Source: Pseudoips prasinana (lineage: Eukaryota; Arthropoda; Insecta; Lepidoptera; Nolidae). From it: 64,000 nucleotides of DNA. Numbering within the stretch: the first letter of the stretch is position 1; every line of letters starts with the position of its first letter. This document shows, one piece after another, positions 10,017 to 20,169 of the stretch. The DNA lies in NCBI GenBank assembly GCA_951640165.1, contig OX621255.1, positions 20,992,001-21,056,000 of the forward strand, given 5' to 3'. The notes below the pieces were generated by a model. It was not told the DNA's origin. It made no database searches and saw only the letters and a program-made list of their open reading frames with translations. Position numbers and translations under genes: made by a program.

Positions 10017-10251
10017 TAGGGCCAATTTAAGTAATAGATCACATTAGACATTTCATCAAAATTCAACAACGTAATCTTAACCGGCGGGCATAAAATATTA
10101 CTTATTTTTCCGTAGTTAGAACTTATTTTTTTTCAATTACGATTTATATTTGCTAAGGTCAATTAACAATTCACTTTACTAGTAACTGACAGACATTGTT
10201 ATTTAATTCAATGCTGACAGATATCAAATGTGATGTATAAAATTTTCCCCA
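10017..10251. mobile_element. MITE-2, uninterrupted copy
   Basis: Ends TAGGGCCAATTTAA and AAAATTTTCCCC are diverged inverted repeats, followed inward by TAGATCACATT. The same internal sequence (CGTAGTTAGAACT, TTCACTTTACTAGTAAC) occurs at 20170-20578, where a Helitron-like element is inserted. Confidence 0.6.
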
Positions 10252-10924
10252 CCTACCTACTATACCTAAAGTATGATGTTGTAAAATCTGCATAATTCCA
10301 TATATTTATCGGAGGTAATTTTCATCATTCGTAGTAACCCTATTATATTAATACTGAGTAAACTTTATATTGAAGTAAAATAAAAAATACATGTGTCTTA
10401 TATTATTTCTCGCAAAGATCTCTCCACTTTCTCTCAAATATTTGTATTTAGAAGGCCGTAATAAAATCGAACTGCTATAATAATGGTACAGAAATATAAG
10501 TGCTTATCTTCTCTATTTTGTAGGCCAAAACATTTAACGAGACTAATCGGTTTAATTAAATATAAAAGGAACAGTTACGATAATTACGTCCAAATTATAT
10601 CCGTCAGTAATTTCAGTAAACATCGTGTATCTACGTTATTTATTCTGAAGATGTTTTGCAAACAACCTCACTGGCTTGTGGATAAACATAGAAAGTACAA
10701 CCGACTTCTAATGAGTTCTCTAAATACTTACTTTTTGTTTTTTTTTTAACATAGATAACGTTAACGGTTAGCGTGGGGTAGCCCCCAGTTTAATCCGGTA
10801 ATAGAGGCGCGCGTGGGTTAAACTACAAACTAAGCAACTAGCACTACTTACTAAATACGAGCATATTTTGCATGGCCCCTCGAATTTATAACCACTTACC
10901 AACCAAACTGCTTGAAACATTATA
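10252..10924. other. Intergenic, nothing recognised
   Basis: The open frame 10483-10749 has no recognised motif, and no repeat is seen apart from short A/T runs. Confidence 0.45.
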
Positions 10925-10984
10925 CTTTGTCGTGTTCAAGCGTAATCTTAACATTTGTTAAGATTATGCTTGAACACGACAAAG
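10925..10984. repeat. Near-perfect hairpin, 28-base arms
   Basis: The arms CTTTGTCGTGTTCAAGC... (10925-10952) and ...GCTTGAACACGACAAAG (10957-10984) pair with one mismatch around a 4-base loop. Confidence 0.85.
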
Positions 10985-11235
10985 ACGAAAAACAAGACAA
11001 AGGCTTATTGAAAAGTGCTACTATGTTAACGACTATTTGACGGATAAATATTTATAATTCATGTTGTATTAATGTATTTTTTATATTTGTAAGGTATTAG
11101 TTATTTTCTCTGTAATTATCTTGACATTCATTTTTTAATTATGACATTTACCTATATTATGTAATTTTAGGTAAAGTTTTGTTTAGCGAGCATTTTTAAA
11201 GTTATACTTCTTTTGGCGCGATGGAGAAAAATGAT

Positions 11236-11457
11236 GAGAGTGAATTTTTACGATGCGCGCGCACACCGACACATGCATGCATGAAGTTAGTTCTAGGTGG
11301 TATGAGAGTGAATTTTTACGATGCGCGATAGAGAATATGTAAAAATAACAGCATGAAGTTAGTTCTAGGTGGTATGAAAATGTATGAGAGTGAATTTTTA
11401 CGATGCGCGCGCATCGTAAAAATAACAGCATGACGTTAGTTCTAGGTGGTATGAAAA
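11236..11457. repeat. Three degenerate tandem repeats (~70-80 bp)
   Basis: GAGAGTGAATTTTTACGATG starts at 11236, 11304 and 11386. Each unit ends with GTTAGTTCTAGGTGGTATGA. The third holds a perfect 28-base palindrome at 11395-11422 (TTTTTACGATGCGC and its complement). Confidence 0.8.
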
Positions 11458-11640
11458 TTGATAACTATGTTCAAGTTGTATATTAAGAAGTATATCTTCT
11501 AACGCGTGTACATAAGTATACACAAGTTTCTTTTTTTAAATATTTGCACACCTAAAAGCTGATTATGGTGATACCTACTACCTTTGTAATGCCTAATGTA
11601 AACCACTCATTTTCGCAAATAAAAGATTTGATTTGATTTG
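11458..11640 (+). mobile_element. Probable LINE 3' tail
   Basis: CAAATAAAAGATTTGATTTG at about 11616 is a poly(A)-like signal followed by short tandem GATTT units, a common tail of moth non-LTR elements. No coding part is recognised, so the left boundary is open. Confidence 0.4.
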
Positions 11641-11800
11641 AGCTTCAGCGGGCACCGCTTTTGGGGTTGAATACTCGACTTAAATAATGCATCGAACATT
11701 TTTGAAGTTTGACTTGAGGAGTAAGCTGGTGAATACGTGACAAGAGTGTTACGAAAAGTGTGATCGGGAACAGAAGTTGAGAGTTTCGTATATTACTGTA

Positions 11801-12113
11801 CTAGCTGTGCCCCGCGGTTTTACTCGCGTTAAATGTTATAAATTACCACAGCTCCTCCCCCGTAGGTGATAGCGTGATAATATGTAGCCTATATGTTGAC
11901 CCGATTTCTTAGTAATATACATGCAAAATTTGAAGTTAATCCCTGCAGTACTTTATGAGTTTAGCTCGGACATACCTACATACAGACAAAAATTCTAAAA
12001 ACTATATTTTTGGCTACGATATCTATTGTAGATCACGCCCCAAGTATCCTTTAAAAAAAATATTTAATGTACAGTTTTGACTTTCCTACGTTTTTATTAT
12101 ATGTAGGTATAGA
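11801..12113 (-). mobile_element. Helitron-like element, long type
   Basis: On the minus strand it starts TCTATACCTACATATAATAA after A and ends with hairpin CGCGAGTAAAACCGCG, GGGCACAG and CTAG before T. Insertion between A and T, 5' TC and 3' CTAG with a near-terminal hairpin are Helitron hallmarks. Its 313 bases have no coding capacity. It resembles the Lep1 family of non-autonomous lepidopteran Helitrons as I recall it. Confidence 0.8.
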
Positions 12114-12189
12114 TGGGCAAAAGAGATAGGGAGGGACACGAGCACACATTTTCTTTATCTCTTAGCCAGTTACGTTTCAAATGTCTTTT

Positions 12190-12420
12190 TTTTAAGGCAG
12201 TGCGAATGCGTCCGCATGGCATCGGTAAAAAGTGTCTGCAGGTGGGACGGTGGGTATGTCGGACTCGCACCGACTAAACCTACCCTGCCGTGGACTTATT
12301 TTGGCGCCTGATGGGAGGAGTCCCGGGAACGCGGTTATGCTGCTCCGGTGACCATCTAAGTTTAACTTCAGTCGTGTGGTCTAAAGCACCCTCATTTTTT
12401 TTGTAACTTAAAGTGTACAG
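12190..12420 (-). repeat. Dispersed repeat, probably a LINE 3' region
   Basis: GGTGGGTATGTCGGACTCGC and neighbouring blocks match the reverse complement of 49070-49200, with the same order of motifs in both. No coding content is seen. Confidence 0.5.
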
Positions 12421-12458
12421 TTGACCTAAAGAGGCAGGTTCGTACTTCGGCTCAGGAC

Positions 12459-12703
12459 CTCTATCGGCTAAGTCGCCGAAAATCGATTTCTTAAATGTCG
12501 TTCAAATAAATAAAGGATAAAAATTACTTAATGAATCGTTAAATCGGCTTCCATGACCACAATACATGTGGCGTCATAAATGGTCCGGAATCGATTGTCA
12601 ACGTTGAAGCCGATTTAACGATTGACAAGTCATTTTTAACCTTTATTTATTTGAACTCCATTCACGAAAACGATGTTCGGCAACATAGCCGGCAGAGCCT
12701 CCG
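12459..12703. mobile_element. MITE-3, copy 1 (long inverted repeats)
   Basis: CTCTATCGGCTAAGTCGCCG at the left pairs with the right end CATAGCCGGCAGAG. The pairing continues through AAATAAATAAAGG and AATCGTTAAATCGGCTTC, so the arms are about 95 bases long with only a short unpaired centre. Copies 2 and 3 are at 32875-33113 and 53314-53500. Confidence 0.8.
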
Positions 12704-13030
12704 GACGGTCAGTGATGTGGAGATGCATGAAATGGTCAGTTTTTAGGGATGTTAGGTGCAACTGTCGCTCTACGTTAATAAATAAAGATCAGGCGGTATA
12801 TACAGATATTTTATTTACGAGTAGGTAGGTACTAGCTCCGTTGTGGTACTAACGCAGTTATGACGGCACGAAATATTAATGACGTGTTAATGACGAAAAC
12901 ACAGTGGGATTTAGATATAATCGCTTCCTTCCTATAAATTTTGGCTCAACAGTGAGTCCAGTGGCCAACCATTCGTAGATTAATAACAATAACGATGATA
13001 AGGTATACAAATTTTCAAAACTTTACCATT
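12704..13030. other. Intergenic, nothing recognised
   Basis: No open frame, repeat or splice-like structure that I can support. Confidence 0.45.
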
Positions 13031-13032
13031 TG

Positions 13033-13292
13033 ACGGTCACCGTAGCCTAGTTGGTAGTGGTCCTGCCTACGAAGCTGGTGGTCCTGGGTTCGAATCCCGG
13101 TAAGTGAAAATTTTTGTGTGATGAGCACGAATATTTGTTTCTGAGTCATGGATGTTTTCTATGTATTTATCTATCTATATAAGTATGTATATCGTCGCCT
13201 GGTATCCATAGTATAAGCTTTGCTTAGTTTGGGGCTAGGATGTGTGTGACATTGTCCCTAGATATTATTATAAAAAAAAAAAAAAAAAAAAT
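13033..13292 (+). mobile_element. tRNA-derived SINE, family S1
   Basis: A pol III A-box-like TAGCCTAGTTGG and B box GGTTCGAATCC (13087-13097) head the element. The body contains the core TAAGCTTTGCTTAGTTTGGG and ends in about 19 A residues. It looks full length and rather young. A minus copy is at 32062-32316. Confidence 0.85.
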
Positions 13293-13527
13293 TAAGTGGT
13301 ATAAATACAGCAAATTTGTCTCAAAGAAAACGATATGAGTGCTACAAATATTCCAAATGAAATAACGTTTTATGACTTGGAATATACCGTCATCTCAAAC
13401 TCCTAAGAAATTCAAGGTCCTTCTGGTGAAAATAGTGAAACATAAACTAGCAGAGTTGCTCACGCCCCGGCTAATAAGACCGGCGGGCGTAGGATTACCA
13501 TAAGTTAATAGAGGGATGCCTGTCTAT
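13293..13527. other. Spacer before pogo-like element
   Basis: It includes GACCGGCGGGCGTAGGATTA, which is distantly similar to 16144-16175, so the pogo-like element may have landed inside an older dispersed repeat. No gene is recognised. Confidence 0.35.
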
Positions 13528-15203
13528 GGTAGGGTAGGGCGGGGCTAGAAGTCCGGAGGGTAAGAAGTCCCAACATACATAACACAGTATCTATACGCGC
13601 TAGAAACAGACGGTCTACATGATCTGAAGCGGGGTGATGGCCGACGACGAAGACGCGAGCCGCCAGTCGTCTCAGAGCGCACATGCGAGTAACCAGGCTA
13701 TTTGATTTTTTTCGCGCCCTAAAGTAAAAAAAGTGTTGTGACTCGTTTCTTTCATAGATCTACATTTACTGTAAAGAAAAAATTAAGGTAAGTTCATTTT
13801 GCAGTCTTATTATACCCGTAAGTAATGCATGGTAATAAAATGTTCTTGTTCTTAACCGTTTTTAATTTATAACCTTGCAAATCACTGGACGTAGGTATGG
13901 GGCAAAAAGTACACCGATGGGACTTCTTGCCCGCAAGAGGACTTTTTACTCCATATGTGTTATTGAAGTGATGTGTTTATTAAATAGTGTATTTTTTTTA
14001 AGGATGCGAAAGAATGCCTCACGATGTGTCAATCTTTGGTCCGTTCAAGACTTATTTGTCTGGAGCTCAAGATTCATGGATGAGAAATAATACAAGAAAA
14101 ACCATGTCAATATATGATATCCCGTCACTGGTCCGTACTGCATTACCCATGGCTCTTTCACCCTTTAATATTATCAAGGGGTTTAAGGCATTATGTGTTT
14201 CTCCAGTCAGCACAATCGAGTATAGAGCAAACTCAGCCAGCACAATCGATACAACAATGGAGAGCAATATCTCCTCAAGCTTCAACATCTAAAGCAGTAT
14301 TTTACCCTATAGCCATTCTACCTGTGACCAAAGCCGGACCCCGTAAAACCACAAACACCAGAAAACATCAGAAAGACACTCCTGAAAAAAATGAGTTAGA
14401 GAAAGAACAAGAGAAGAGTAGAATTTGAAAATCTTAAGAAAATAAGAATAAAAGGAAGTCGGTTAGTGACAGTAAAGTAGAAAATTTAAAAAGGAATAGC
14501 CCGTCACCTTCCTCTGAAGATGAAGAGTATTTTTGCATTATATGCTGCGAATCTTATTCAGAAAGCAAGTCAGGAGAGCAGGATTCAATGTTCAATTTGC
14601 AAAGGTTGGGCACATGAACGATGTGTGTGTTTAAATTCAAATTTGAATTTTATCTGTCTTAATCGCGATAGCGATGAGGATTACGGAGTTTTTGAATAGT
14701 TAGCTGATTATAAATTAATGTTTTGAAATTACTGCCATTACAATAAAAACTGATTTTGTGTAAGCTCAAAATAATTCACTTTTCGTTTTGTTTAATTGTT
14801 TTCAAGTTGGAATTCCATGTTGATTATACTAAAATATTAAGATTTGTTTATTATATTGATATTTTAATAAACAAAATTATTGATTTTAAAATAATGCATT
14901 TTGATTTGACCTACTAATTGACCGCAAATACCTAACTAGCTAGCCATTAGGATGTATGGACTTCTTACCCCAAACCTGGGACTTTTTACCCCGTGAGCGG
15001 GGTAAAAAGTACAGAATTCCATTTTGCATTTGTTGCTTAACTTTTCGGAAATCACATAAATATTCACACTTCCGACTATATGAGCGTTAAGCTGAGTTGT
15101 GTAAGGTTGCATACAACATTTTTTCTTGACAGAGAGTACTAAATTTTAAGACTTATGGGTCTTTGAGTGAAAATTGGGACTATTAGCCCCGCCCTACCCT
15201 ACC
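13528..15203 (+). mobile_element. pogo-like DNA transposon, internally deleted
   Basis: TIRs GGTAGGGTAGGGCGGGGCTA (13528 onward) and its imperfect complement (15176-15203) bound 1676 bases. TA follows the right end, and TA lies one base outside the left end. Subterminal blocks of the type GGACTTTTTACCCC occur on both sides. Inside are remnants of a pogo/Tigger transposase C-terminus and a zinc-finger-like tail. Confidence 0.75.
13990..14700 (+). pseudogene. pogo-like transposase C-terminal remnant with PHD-like finger
   Basis: The frame at 14014-14292 reads DVSIFGPFKTYLSGAQDSW, SIYDIPSLVRTALPMALSP and FNIIKGFKAL, the conserved end of the pogo DDE domain (usually LDVSVFGPFK...PTNII.GF in intact insect copies). 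After a frameshift a second piece (about 14505-14690) carries FCIICCESYSES and IQCSICKGWAHERC, a Cys/His arrangement like the PHD-type finger found at the end of some insect pogo transposases. The N-terminal HTH domains and the first catalytic Asp are missing, so it is inactive. Confidence 0.7.
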
Positions 15204-15449
15204 TAAAATGCCTGAATTTTCAGAAAAATGCCTGTCTGAACGGTGTAGGTAATAAGTTAAAGCCAACAGATAATAATGTAGAAGGATATTATTATTACTG
15301 ATATTTGTCAGAGGACATATTTTTTTTTAATAGTTCTGTCTTTTATAATATAAAACGTAAAAATCTTGACAACATACAGTTTTATAATTTTCCTGTGTAA
15401 TCAATATTGCTTTTACTGATTCAATTGTCAGCCGATTTCTGTCTCTACT

Positions 15450-16278
15450 CCACTGGGCGTTGACGAGAGCCTGCGCAAATGCCAGTCTCAGAGCTGCGCA
15501 TTATTATTATTATTTTTTATATATACGGGACTAGTCCCTCCCTCTTACCCACCACTGCAACTCCTGTAAGCCAGGATCAACAGTGGCACACAATGAAATG
15601 ACACTGAGCGGTGAAGCTCAGGCATGTCCCGGGGAATCGCTTTAAGTTTCTTGGATCCCGCAACGAATTTAATCAGAAACAGAAAAAAGGAGGAGTTAGA
15701 AAATGAATAGTTCCACTTCCCTCCAGAGCAAAGCGGGAGACAGAATGATGTAAAGAGGCCTTATAAAATGAGAGATTTGCAACTAGAGAAGCCAGCTGCA
15801 AAAGCACCGAGGATCAATTTAGGGGTCTTAAGTGAGCTGTTATATTTGATTCCAATAGTAGGTATGGCAAAAGCGCTTAAACGCACGGAAGTTGTTCCTT
15901 GTTGCCACAAGATCCGTATAATAAACTACTCCAGATATTGGTTGCAAGCTGTTTAACATAATATCACGCTGATTTTGCCAGAGATCACACTCCCACGGGA
16001 TGTGGTGAGCAGTTTGTTCATATTCGTTACTGGAAGTTGAGCACAGACAGATTGGTAATTATTATTAGCGCACCACTGCGAGAAAGTATTCGTGTCTTGT
16101 AAAGTATTTCAAAATCAGCTTCTTGACTTGCAACCATTACAAAGGCCCGGCGCCCACCTAGGGTTACCGTATGGCAGGCATAAGCCGCATTTTTCAGGCA
16201 TTTTAAGGTTTAGACAGGCGTGCGGCTGGCATTGGTCTGAGACAGGCATTTTCACAGGCTCTCGTCAACGCCCAGTGG
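15450..16278. mobile_element. 829-bp element with 24-bp TIRs
   Basis: CCACTGGGCGTTGACGAGAG (15450) and its complement CTCTCGTCAACGCCCAGTGG (16259-16278) are perfect inverted repeats, extended inward by AAATGCCnGTCTCAGA-like blocks. The interior holds LINE-like pieces, so this is a composite. Superfamily is unknown. Confidence 0.6.
15530..16150 (-). pseudogene. LINE C-terminal fragment inside the 15450-16278 element
   Basis: Minus-strand translation near 15960-16120 gives KYFTRHEYFLAVV and EQTAHHIPWECDLWQNQRDI, resembling the C-terminal zinc-knuckle region of R1/Jockey-type LINEs (QTxxHxxxxC). The rest is probably 3' UTR. The plus-strand open frame 15768-15956 (62 codons, with LGVLSELLYLIPIVGMAKAL) is not recognised and may be from another element. 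Confidence 0.4.
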
Positions 16279-16655
16279 TTAAAGAGGTGTTGAGTTATAG
16301 AAGGGTCGGATGGCACCAAGTGGTTCGTGTAATATTACACTCGGCGCTTGCTAGCCAGTTCCTTTGCTTGAACTTGGCTTGACACGCTGCAGCGTGTCTA
16401 GGTATACAATAATTTATTTATTAAGAGGGAACAAGGCAAATTTGTTAGTAAGTAACAATTAATGTTATTAGATCTATACAGAAAGGATTTCATTTTTATT
16501 CGTCGATTATTTATAAGCGTATCAGTCTATTGCTAGTCATGCATACTTATATGATATGATATTTAAACGTAAACTGGAAGTTTACGTTTAAATATCTATT
16601 TCATTGACTCGAATGTATTTATTAAATGTTTAGAACCAGTCTAACATACCTAATA
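16279..16655. other. Intergenic with one short perfect hairpin
   Basis: GATATTTAAACGTAAACT and its complement (16558-16575, 16579-16596) form an 18-base stem with a 3-base loop. Nothing else is recognised. Confidence 0.6.
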
Positions 16656-16834
16656 AAGGGTGTCTCAGAATGTTTTTCGAAAAAAATATGTGTAGGTACC
16701 TACTTACATTTATGATCACAATAATTATGTCGCCTCTATTATTATACCGATATTCATTTCAATTCACAAGTATTTTTACACCTTTCAGTTACACATACAA
16801 ATACTTTACATTTACTTTACTTTTGATGATTGTT

Positions 16835-16995
16835 CGAGGTAACAACCCATCGATCAAATGTACCATCGAAGAAAAGACCCGTCGAGAAAGAGATCCTTCG
16901 AGGTAGTGATCTTTCGAGGTAACGAACCATCGGTGAAGTGTACCGTCGAGGTAGAGACATCGAGGTAATGACCATCGAGGTAACGTCATTCGAAC
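16835..16995. repeat. Irregular array of TCGAGGTA words
   Basis: TCGAGGTA occurs at about 16836, 16899, 16914, 16948, 16970 and 16976, with related forms (CATCGAAG, CGTCGAGA) between them. Spacing is irregular, about 6-60 bases. It lies in the 5' region of the DD41D element. Confidence 0.7.
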
Positions 16996-17032
16996 TAGAG
17001 TATCAAACCCCAAAAGGACATCAAGAACGAGC

Positions 17033-17889
17033 ATGAACGTTGACCGCGTTCGCCAGTCTATTATGGACGACCCACGACAGTCGTTGAGATTGCGCGCAGC
17101 TTCTCTTAATTTGAACAAATCTACGGTTCATCGCATTATTTTGAAAGACTTACATTTTCACCCCTATAAAATTGTTATTGTTCAAGAAATGAAGTCTGAT
17201 CCTGATAAACGAGTCGAATTCTGCAGGACAATGAAAAACCGTTTTAGGAGTTTCAATAACATCTGGTTCTCCGACGAATCAAATTTTCACATCAACGGTC
17301 ACGTGAATAAACAAAATTGCAGATACTGGGCTTCCGAGAATCCACTAGAACTGCATCAGAAGCCCTTGCACTCGCCAAAAGTTGTTGTTTGGGCTGCCAT
17401 ATCAAGTTAAGAAATTTTTGGTCCTTACTTTTTTGAGGATGACCGAGGTCGAACTCAGACCGTTAATTCTTATCGATATTGCCATATGATCCGGACTTTT
17501 TAGGCTACAGAAATGCAAAACCATATTGCTAAAACCGCAACACCTTTTTCCAGCAAGATGGAGCCACTTCTCATGTTACAAATGACTCATTAGCTGCTCT
17601 TCACGATTTATTCCCTGGAAGAGTGATAAGTCGCCGTGGAGACATCAACTGGCCACCGAGGAGCCCTGATTTAACGCCTGCTGATTTTTTCCTATGGGGC
17701 TACCTAAAAAGTAAAGTTTACAATCCATTGCCACCCAACCTGAATGTTTTGAAACAAAAAAACACTGAAGAAATTAACTTTATTCTAAGAGCGATTCTCC
17801 AGCGAGTGATTGAAAATTTTAGCTCTAGGTTAAATGAGTGTGAACAAGTGATAGGTGCGCATTTGCAAACGGTTGTTTTTCATAAATAA
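17033..17889 (+). pseudogene. DD41D transposase pseudogene
   Basis: The first open piece (17033-17407, 125 aa) has an HTH-like RAASLNLNKSTVHRII and the first catalytic region WFSDESNFHI. A stop (TAA, 17408) and another near 17502 follow, then a frameshift; the reading then resumes QQDGATSHVTND and WPPRSPDLTPADFFLWGYLK. Counting from the Asp of QDGAT to the Asp of TPAD gives 41 residues, the spacing of rosa-type mariners (DD41D). All three acidic positions are still visible, but the frame is broken at least three times. Confidence 0.8.
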
Positions 17890-18104
17890 ACTTCAAGAAC
17901 TGTTCTTCAATTGAATAATAAATAAAACTAGTTTTAATTGATATTTTTGTTTTTTATTTACCATCTAAAAACGAAAAACATTCTGAGACACCCTTTAGTA
18001 GATAGATACTTGTATATATAGCGGTGTTATATTTTAATCACACACTAAATCAATAAGTAGCAATTTAGGTTTGCGTGCATGTGATCTCTTTCCTATTTAT
18101 CGTA

Positions 18105-18345
18105 TGTGAAGTGTTGACCCTGGTGTCAGAGTTGATCAAACCGGCTCTAACATGGCTTATCGACTGTTGTCTAATGACAATAACCAAGACCGACGGCTTA
18201 ACGTGCCGTCCGAAGCATGGAGACGCTCAGAAATTGAACCACTTTAACGGTCACCCATCTAAGGCCTGACCGCGTGCCTAGGTGCTTTACCTCGCCGATC
18301 ACTTCGGACTGGCGAGTTCAACTGGCCATGGGCGCCTTAACCCTC
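18105..18345 (-). mobile_element. 5S-rRNA-like SINE, copy 1
   Basis: On the minus strand it contains AAAGCACCTAGGCACGCGGT, then AGATGGGTGACCGTTAAAGT. These line up with the internal control region of 5S rRNA (AAGCA...CGCGGTTAGT...GGATGGGTGACC). The downstream body CGGACGGCACGTTAAGCCGT is shared with copies at 48553, 52755 and 54640. Confidence 0.65.
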
Positions 18346-18475
18346 TAACTGGTAGTGGCAATATAGTTCCCATCATATATTTTGAACTCTCTTGATTTGT
18401 AATAAGAATCAAAATCAATCAATTTAAAACGTATATACTTCCAGTTAAAAGGAATAAATTAATAATAAGTAACAT

Positions 18476-18790
18476 AAAAAATGTTTTTAATCACGTAGAC
18501 TTTAAAAAAGCGCTTGTAAATAGAACATTATTGTAGTGATATAGTTAAGTAGGTATGAATAACTATTTCTAGTTACATATAGATATTTAGGTAGGTACAC
18601 GGATTGTTAAAACATTTATACAAAAATAGTAATGATATTTAGTTATCTGGTTTCCATAGTACAAGCTCTGCTTAGTTTGGGATCAGACGCCGTGTGTAGG
18701 TAAATAATGTCCCAGGATATTATTATTATTATTAATATCATTTAGCTAGCTTGTATTAAGTAATTGTCAAGAAGATTTAGACAAATTTAA
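18476..18790 (-). mobile_element. LINE-B 3' tail, split by a SINE
   Basis: TCACGTAGACTTTAAAAAAG then GCGCTTGTAAATAG marks the tail. It matches 54838-55090, including AATGATATTTAG; the match then breaks at the SINE (18644-18735) and resumes with ATTTAGCTAGCTTGTATTAA. Confidence 0.75.
18644..18735 (+). mobile_element. SINE 3' part (S2 type) nested in LINE-B
   Basis: TTATCTGGTTTCCATAGTAC, the core CAAGCTCTGCTTAGTTTGGG and the tail GTCCCAGGATATT with ATT repeats match the ends of S2 SINEs. Flanking ATTTAG is present on both sides, a likely target-site duplication. Confidence 0.7.
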
Positions 18791-18980
18791 TGTTAGCCAT
18801 ATAGGAAGTTGGCATCCACAATACAAGCTTTGCTTAGTGTGGAAGCCGCTGTTAATATTTTAATGTTAATATTTCACATAAATTATGATGTAATGTAATA
18901 TGTAAATGTAATGTATGCAAAAATTATCCTGTTCGACTACTTTGTTACCTGGAAAATAAACATTTCATTCATTCATCCTA
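18791..18980 (+). mobile_element. LINE-like 3' tail carrying the SINE core motif
   Basis: It holds CAATACAAGCTTTGCTTAGT, the same core as the S1/S2 SINEs, then ends AATAAACATTTCATTCATTC, a poly(A) signal plus short tandem repeats. Confidence 0.5.
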
Positions 18981-19399
18981 TAATATTCAATAATTATGAA
19001 CTTACAATAAACTTTATAAATATTATGAACTGTCATTATGTTTAGGTTTAATTATCGAAATGTATAGTAATGCGGTTTAAAGTAGCTTCGTGAAGTCATA
19101 ATATTGCAAAAGTAACGAACAATCAGCAGATTTATAATCCGAGTCATCATTAAAGGCATCATGCCAAACTTTTCCAAACATCATTGTCTCATAATAATGA
19201 TTGTTCCCATGTTGACAGTTCTGCTGGGACAATGCGTCGTTGTGCTTTCATTCTGCACACGTTTACGTAAAAAAGACATTAGCTGGTACCTACTTTTCAC
19301 TTGAAGCGATGCAACTGAGTGGTATTTCGATAAGTAATTGTATGTTCACCCACTGGCAACCGAGCGATTTTCATTCGGCTAGTCGCTAACCTAACCTAA
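18981..19399. other. Intergenic, nothing recognised
   Basis: No supported gene or repeat. A short CCTAA run at its end is discussed among rejected items. Confidence 0.4.
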
Positions 19400-19680
19400 C
19401 CATCTGCGCGGAATCATTATAGTGCGCAAGTGTCTGCGCAAACACAGGGCACTTTCTATTCTACCATGATGATGGGGTAGCTATCGATTCGACAAGAAAG
19501 AGGTCGGGTAAAGGACCTACGTCTTTACGTGCTCACCCGAGGCACAGGGTTGTAATACTTGATACTGAGAAATTTTGTTAACAGAATAATCCAAAAATTG
19601 CTTTTGGCCTGACCCGGGATTTGTACCCGGGACCTCATTATCTGGCGCTGAACACGCTACCGCTAGACCAAAGAGGTGTT
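19400..19680 (-). mobile_element. tRNA-derived SINE, family S3
   Basis: Read on the minus strand: head CCTCTTTGGTCTAGCGGTAG, then a B-box-like GGTACAAATCCCGG, then the S3 body GTGCCTCGGGTGAGCACGTA. The fuller S3 copies are at 22541 and 54212. Confidence 0.75.
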
Positions 19681-19976
19681 AAGTAATCTCTTTTGACCTC
19701 CTCCTATAGTTAACGTACCTAATGGCAGGTGGAAAAAACTCCATAGTATCCCGCTGCGTGGTGCTAATACCTATACAGATCGCAGGTTATGTCACTATCG
19801 AGTACAATACGTTATACAACAGTTAAATAATGGTCTCTACCTTGAATCCATCTTAAAAGGAAAAATATTATAAGAAAGACTATCAAACCTACGGGCGTTT
19901 ACCCCTCAGTTAAGGAAGGTTTACAAACGAATTAAGTTTTCAATGATTAATAAAACATTGCCTAATGGTACAGACG
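19681..19976. other. Intergenic, nothing recognised
   Basis: No open frame or repeat that I can support. Confidence 0.4.
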
Positions 19977-20109
19977 CCAGCACAGCCAGCTACCCCAATC
20001 TGTCAAATTTCTTTTATAGATTTTCAACTTCATCACAAAAGCATACGGTTCACTTTCAATTGGGGAAATTAGGCAGATTGGGGTAGCTTGATCTGCTGGC
20101 GTTTGTACC
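19977..20109. mobile_element. MITE-1, complete copy
   Basis: GGTACAGACGCCAGCACAGC at the left and GATCTGCTGGCGTTTGTACC at the right are inverted repeats continuing through CTACCCCAATCTG/CAGATTGGGGTAG. TAAT is found on both sides (19973-19976 and about 20111-20114), a possible target duplication. Confidence 0.75.
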
Positions 20110-20169
20110 TTAATGGTCGCATGTAGTGTCAGAATGAAGAATGTGGAACCATGTCGCCGAAGCATTTAA

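Larger units (their letters stand above)
16656..17995 (+). mobile_element. Tc1/mariner-superfamily transposon, DD41D (rosa-like)
   Basis: TIRs AAGGGTGTCTCAGAATGTTT (16656) and its complement (to 17995) are flanked by TA on both sides (16654-16655, 17996-17997). Length is 1340 bases. The transposase is broken. An unusual array of TCGAGGTA words lies between the left TIR and the transposase. Confidence 0.85.

Noticed and set aside
13060..13100. tRNA-like sequences with good B boxes (also 32253, 34342, 43134, 50951)
   Set aside because: Each continues into a SINE body with a poly(A) or ATT tail and has no proper acceptor stem, so they are SINE heads and not tRNA genes.
19386..19402. CCTAACCTAACC-like run resembling the insect telomere repeat TTAGG
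   Set aside because: Only about three units, next to a SINE; too short to call an interstitial telomere and likely by chance.
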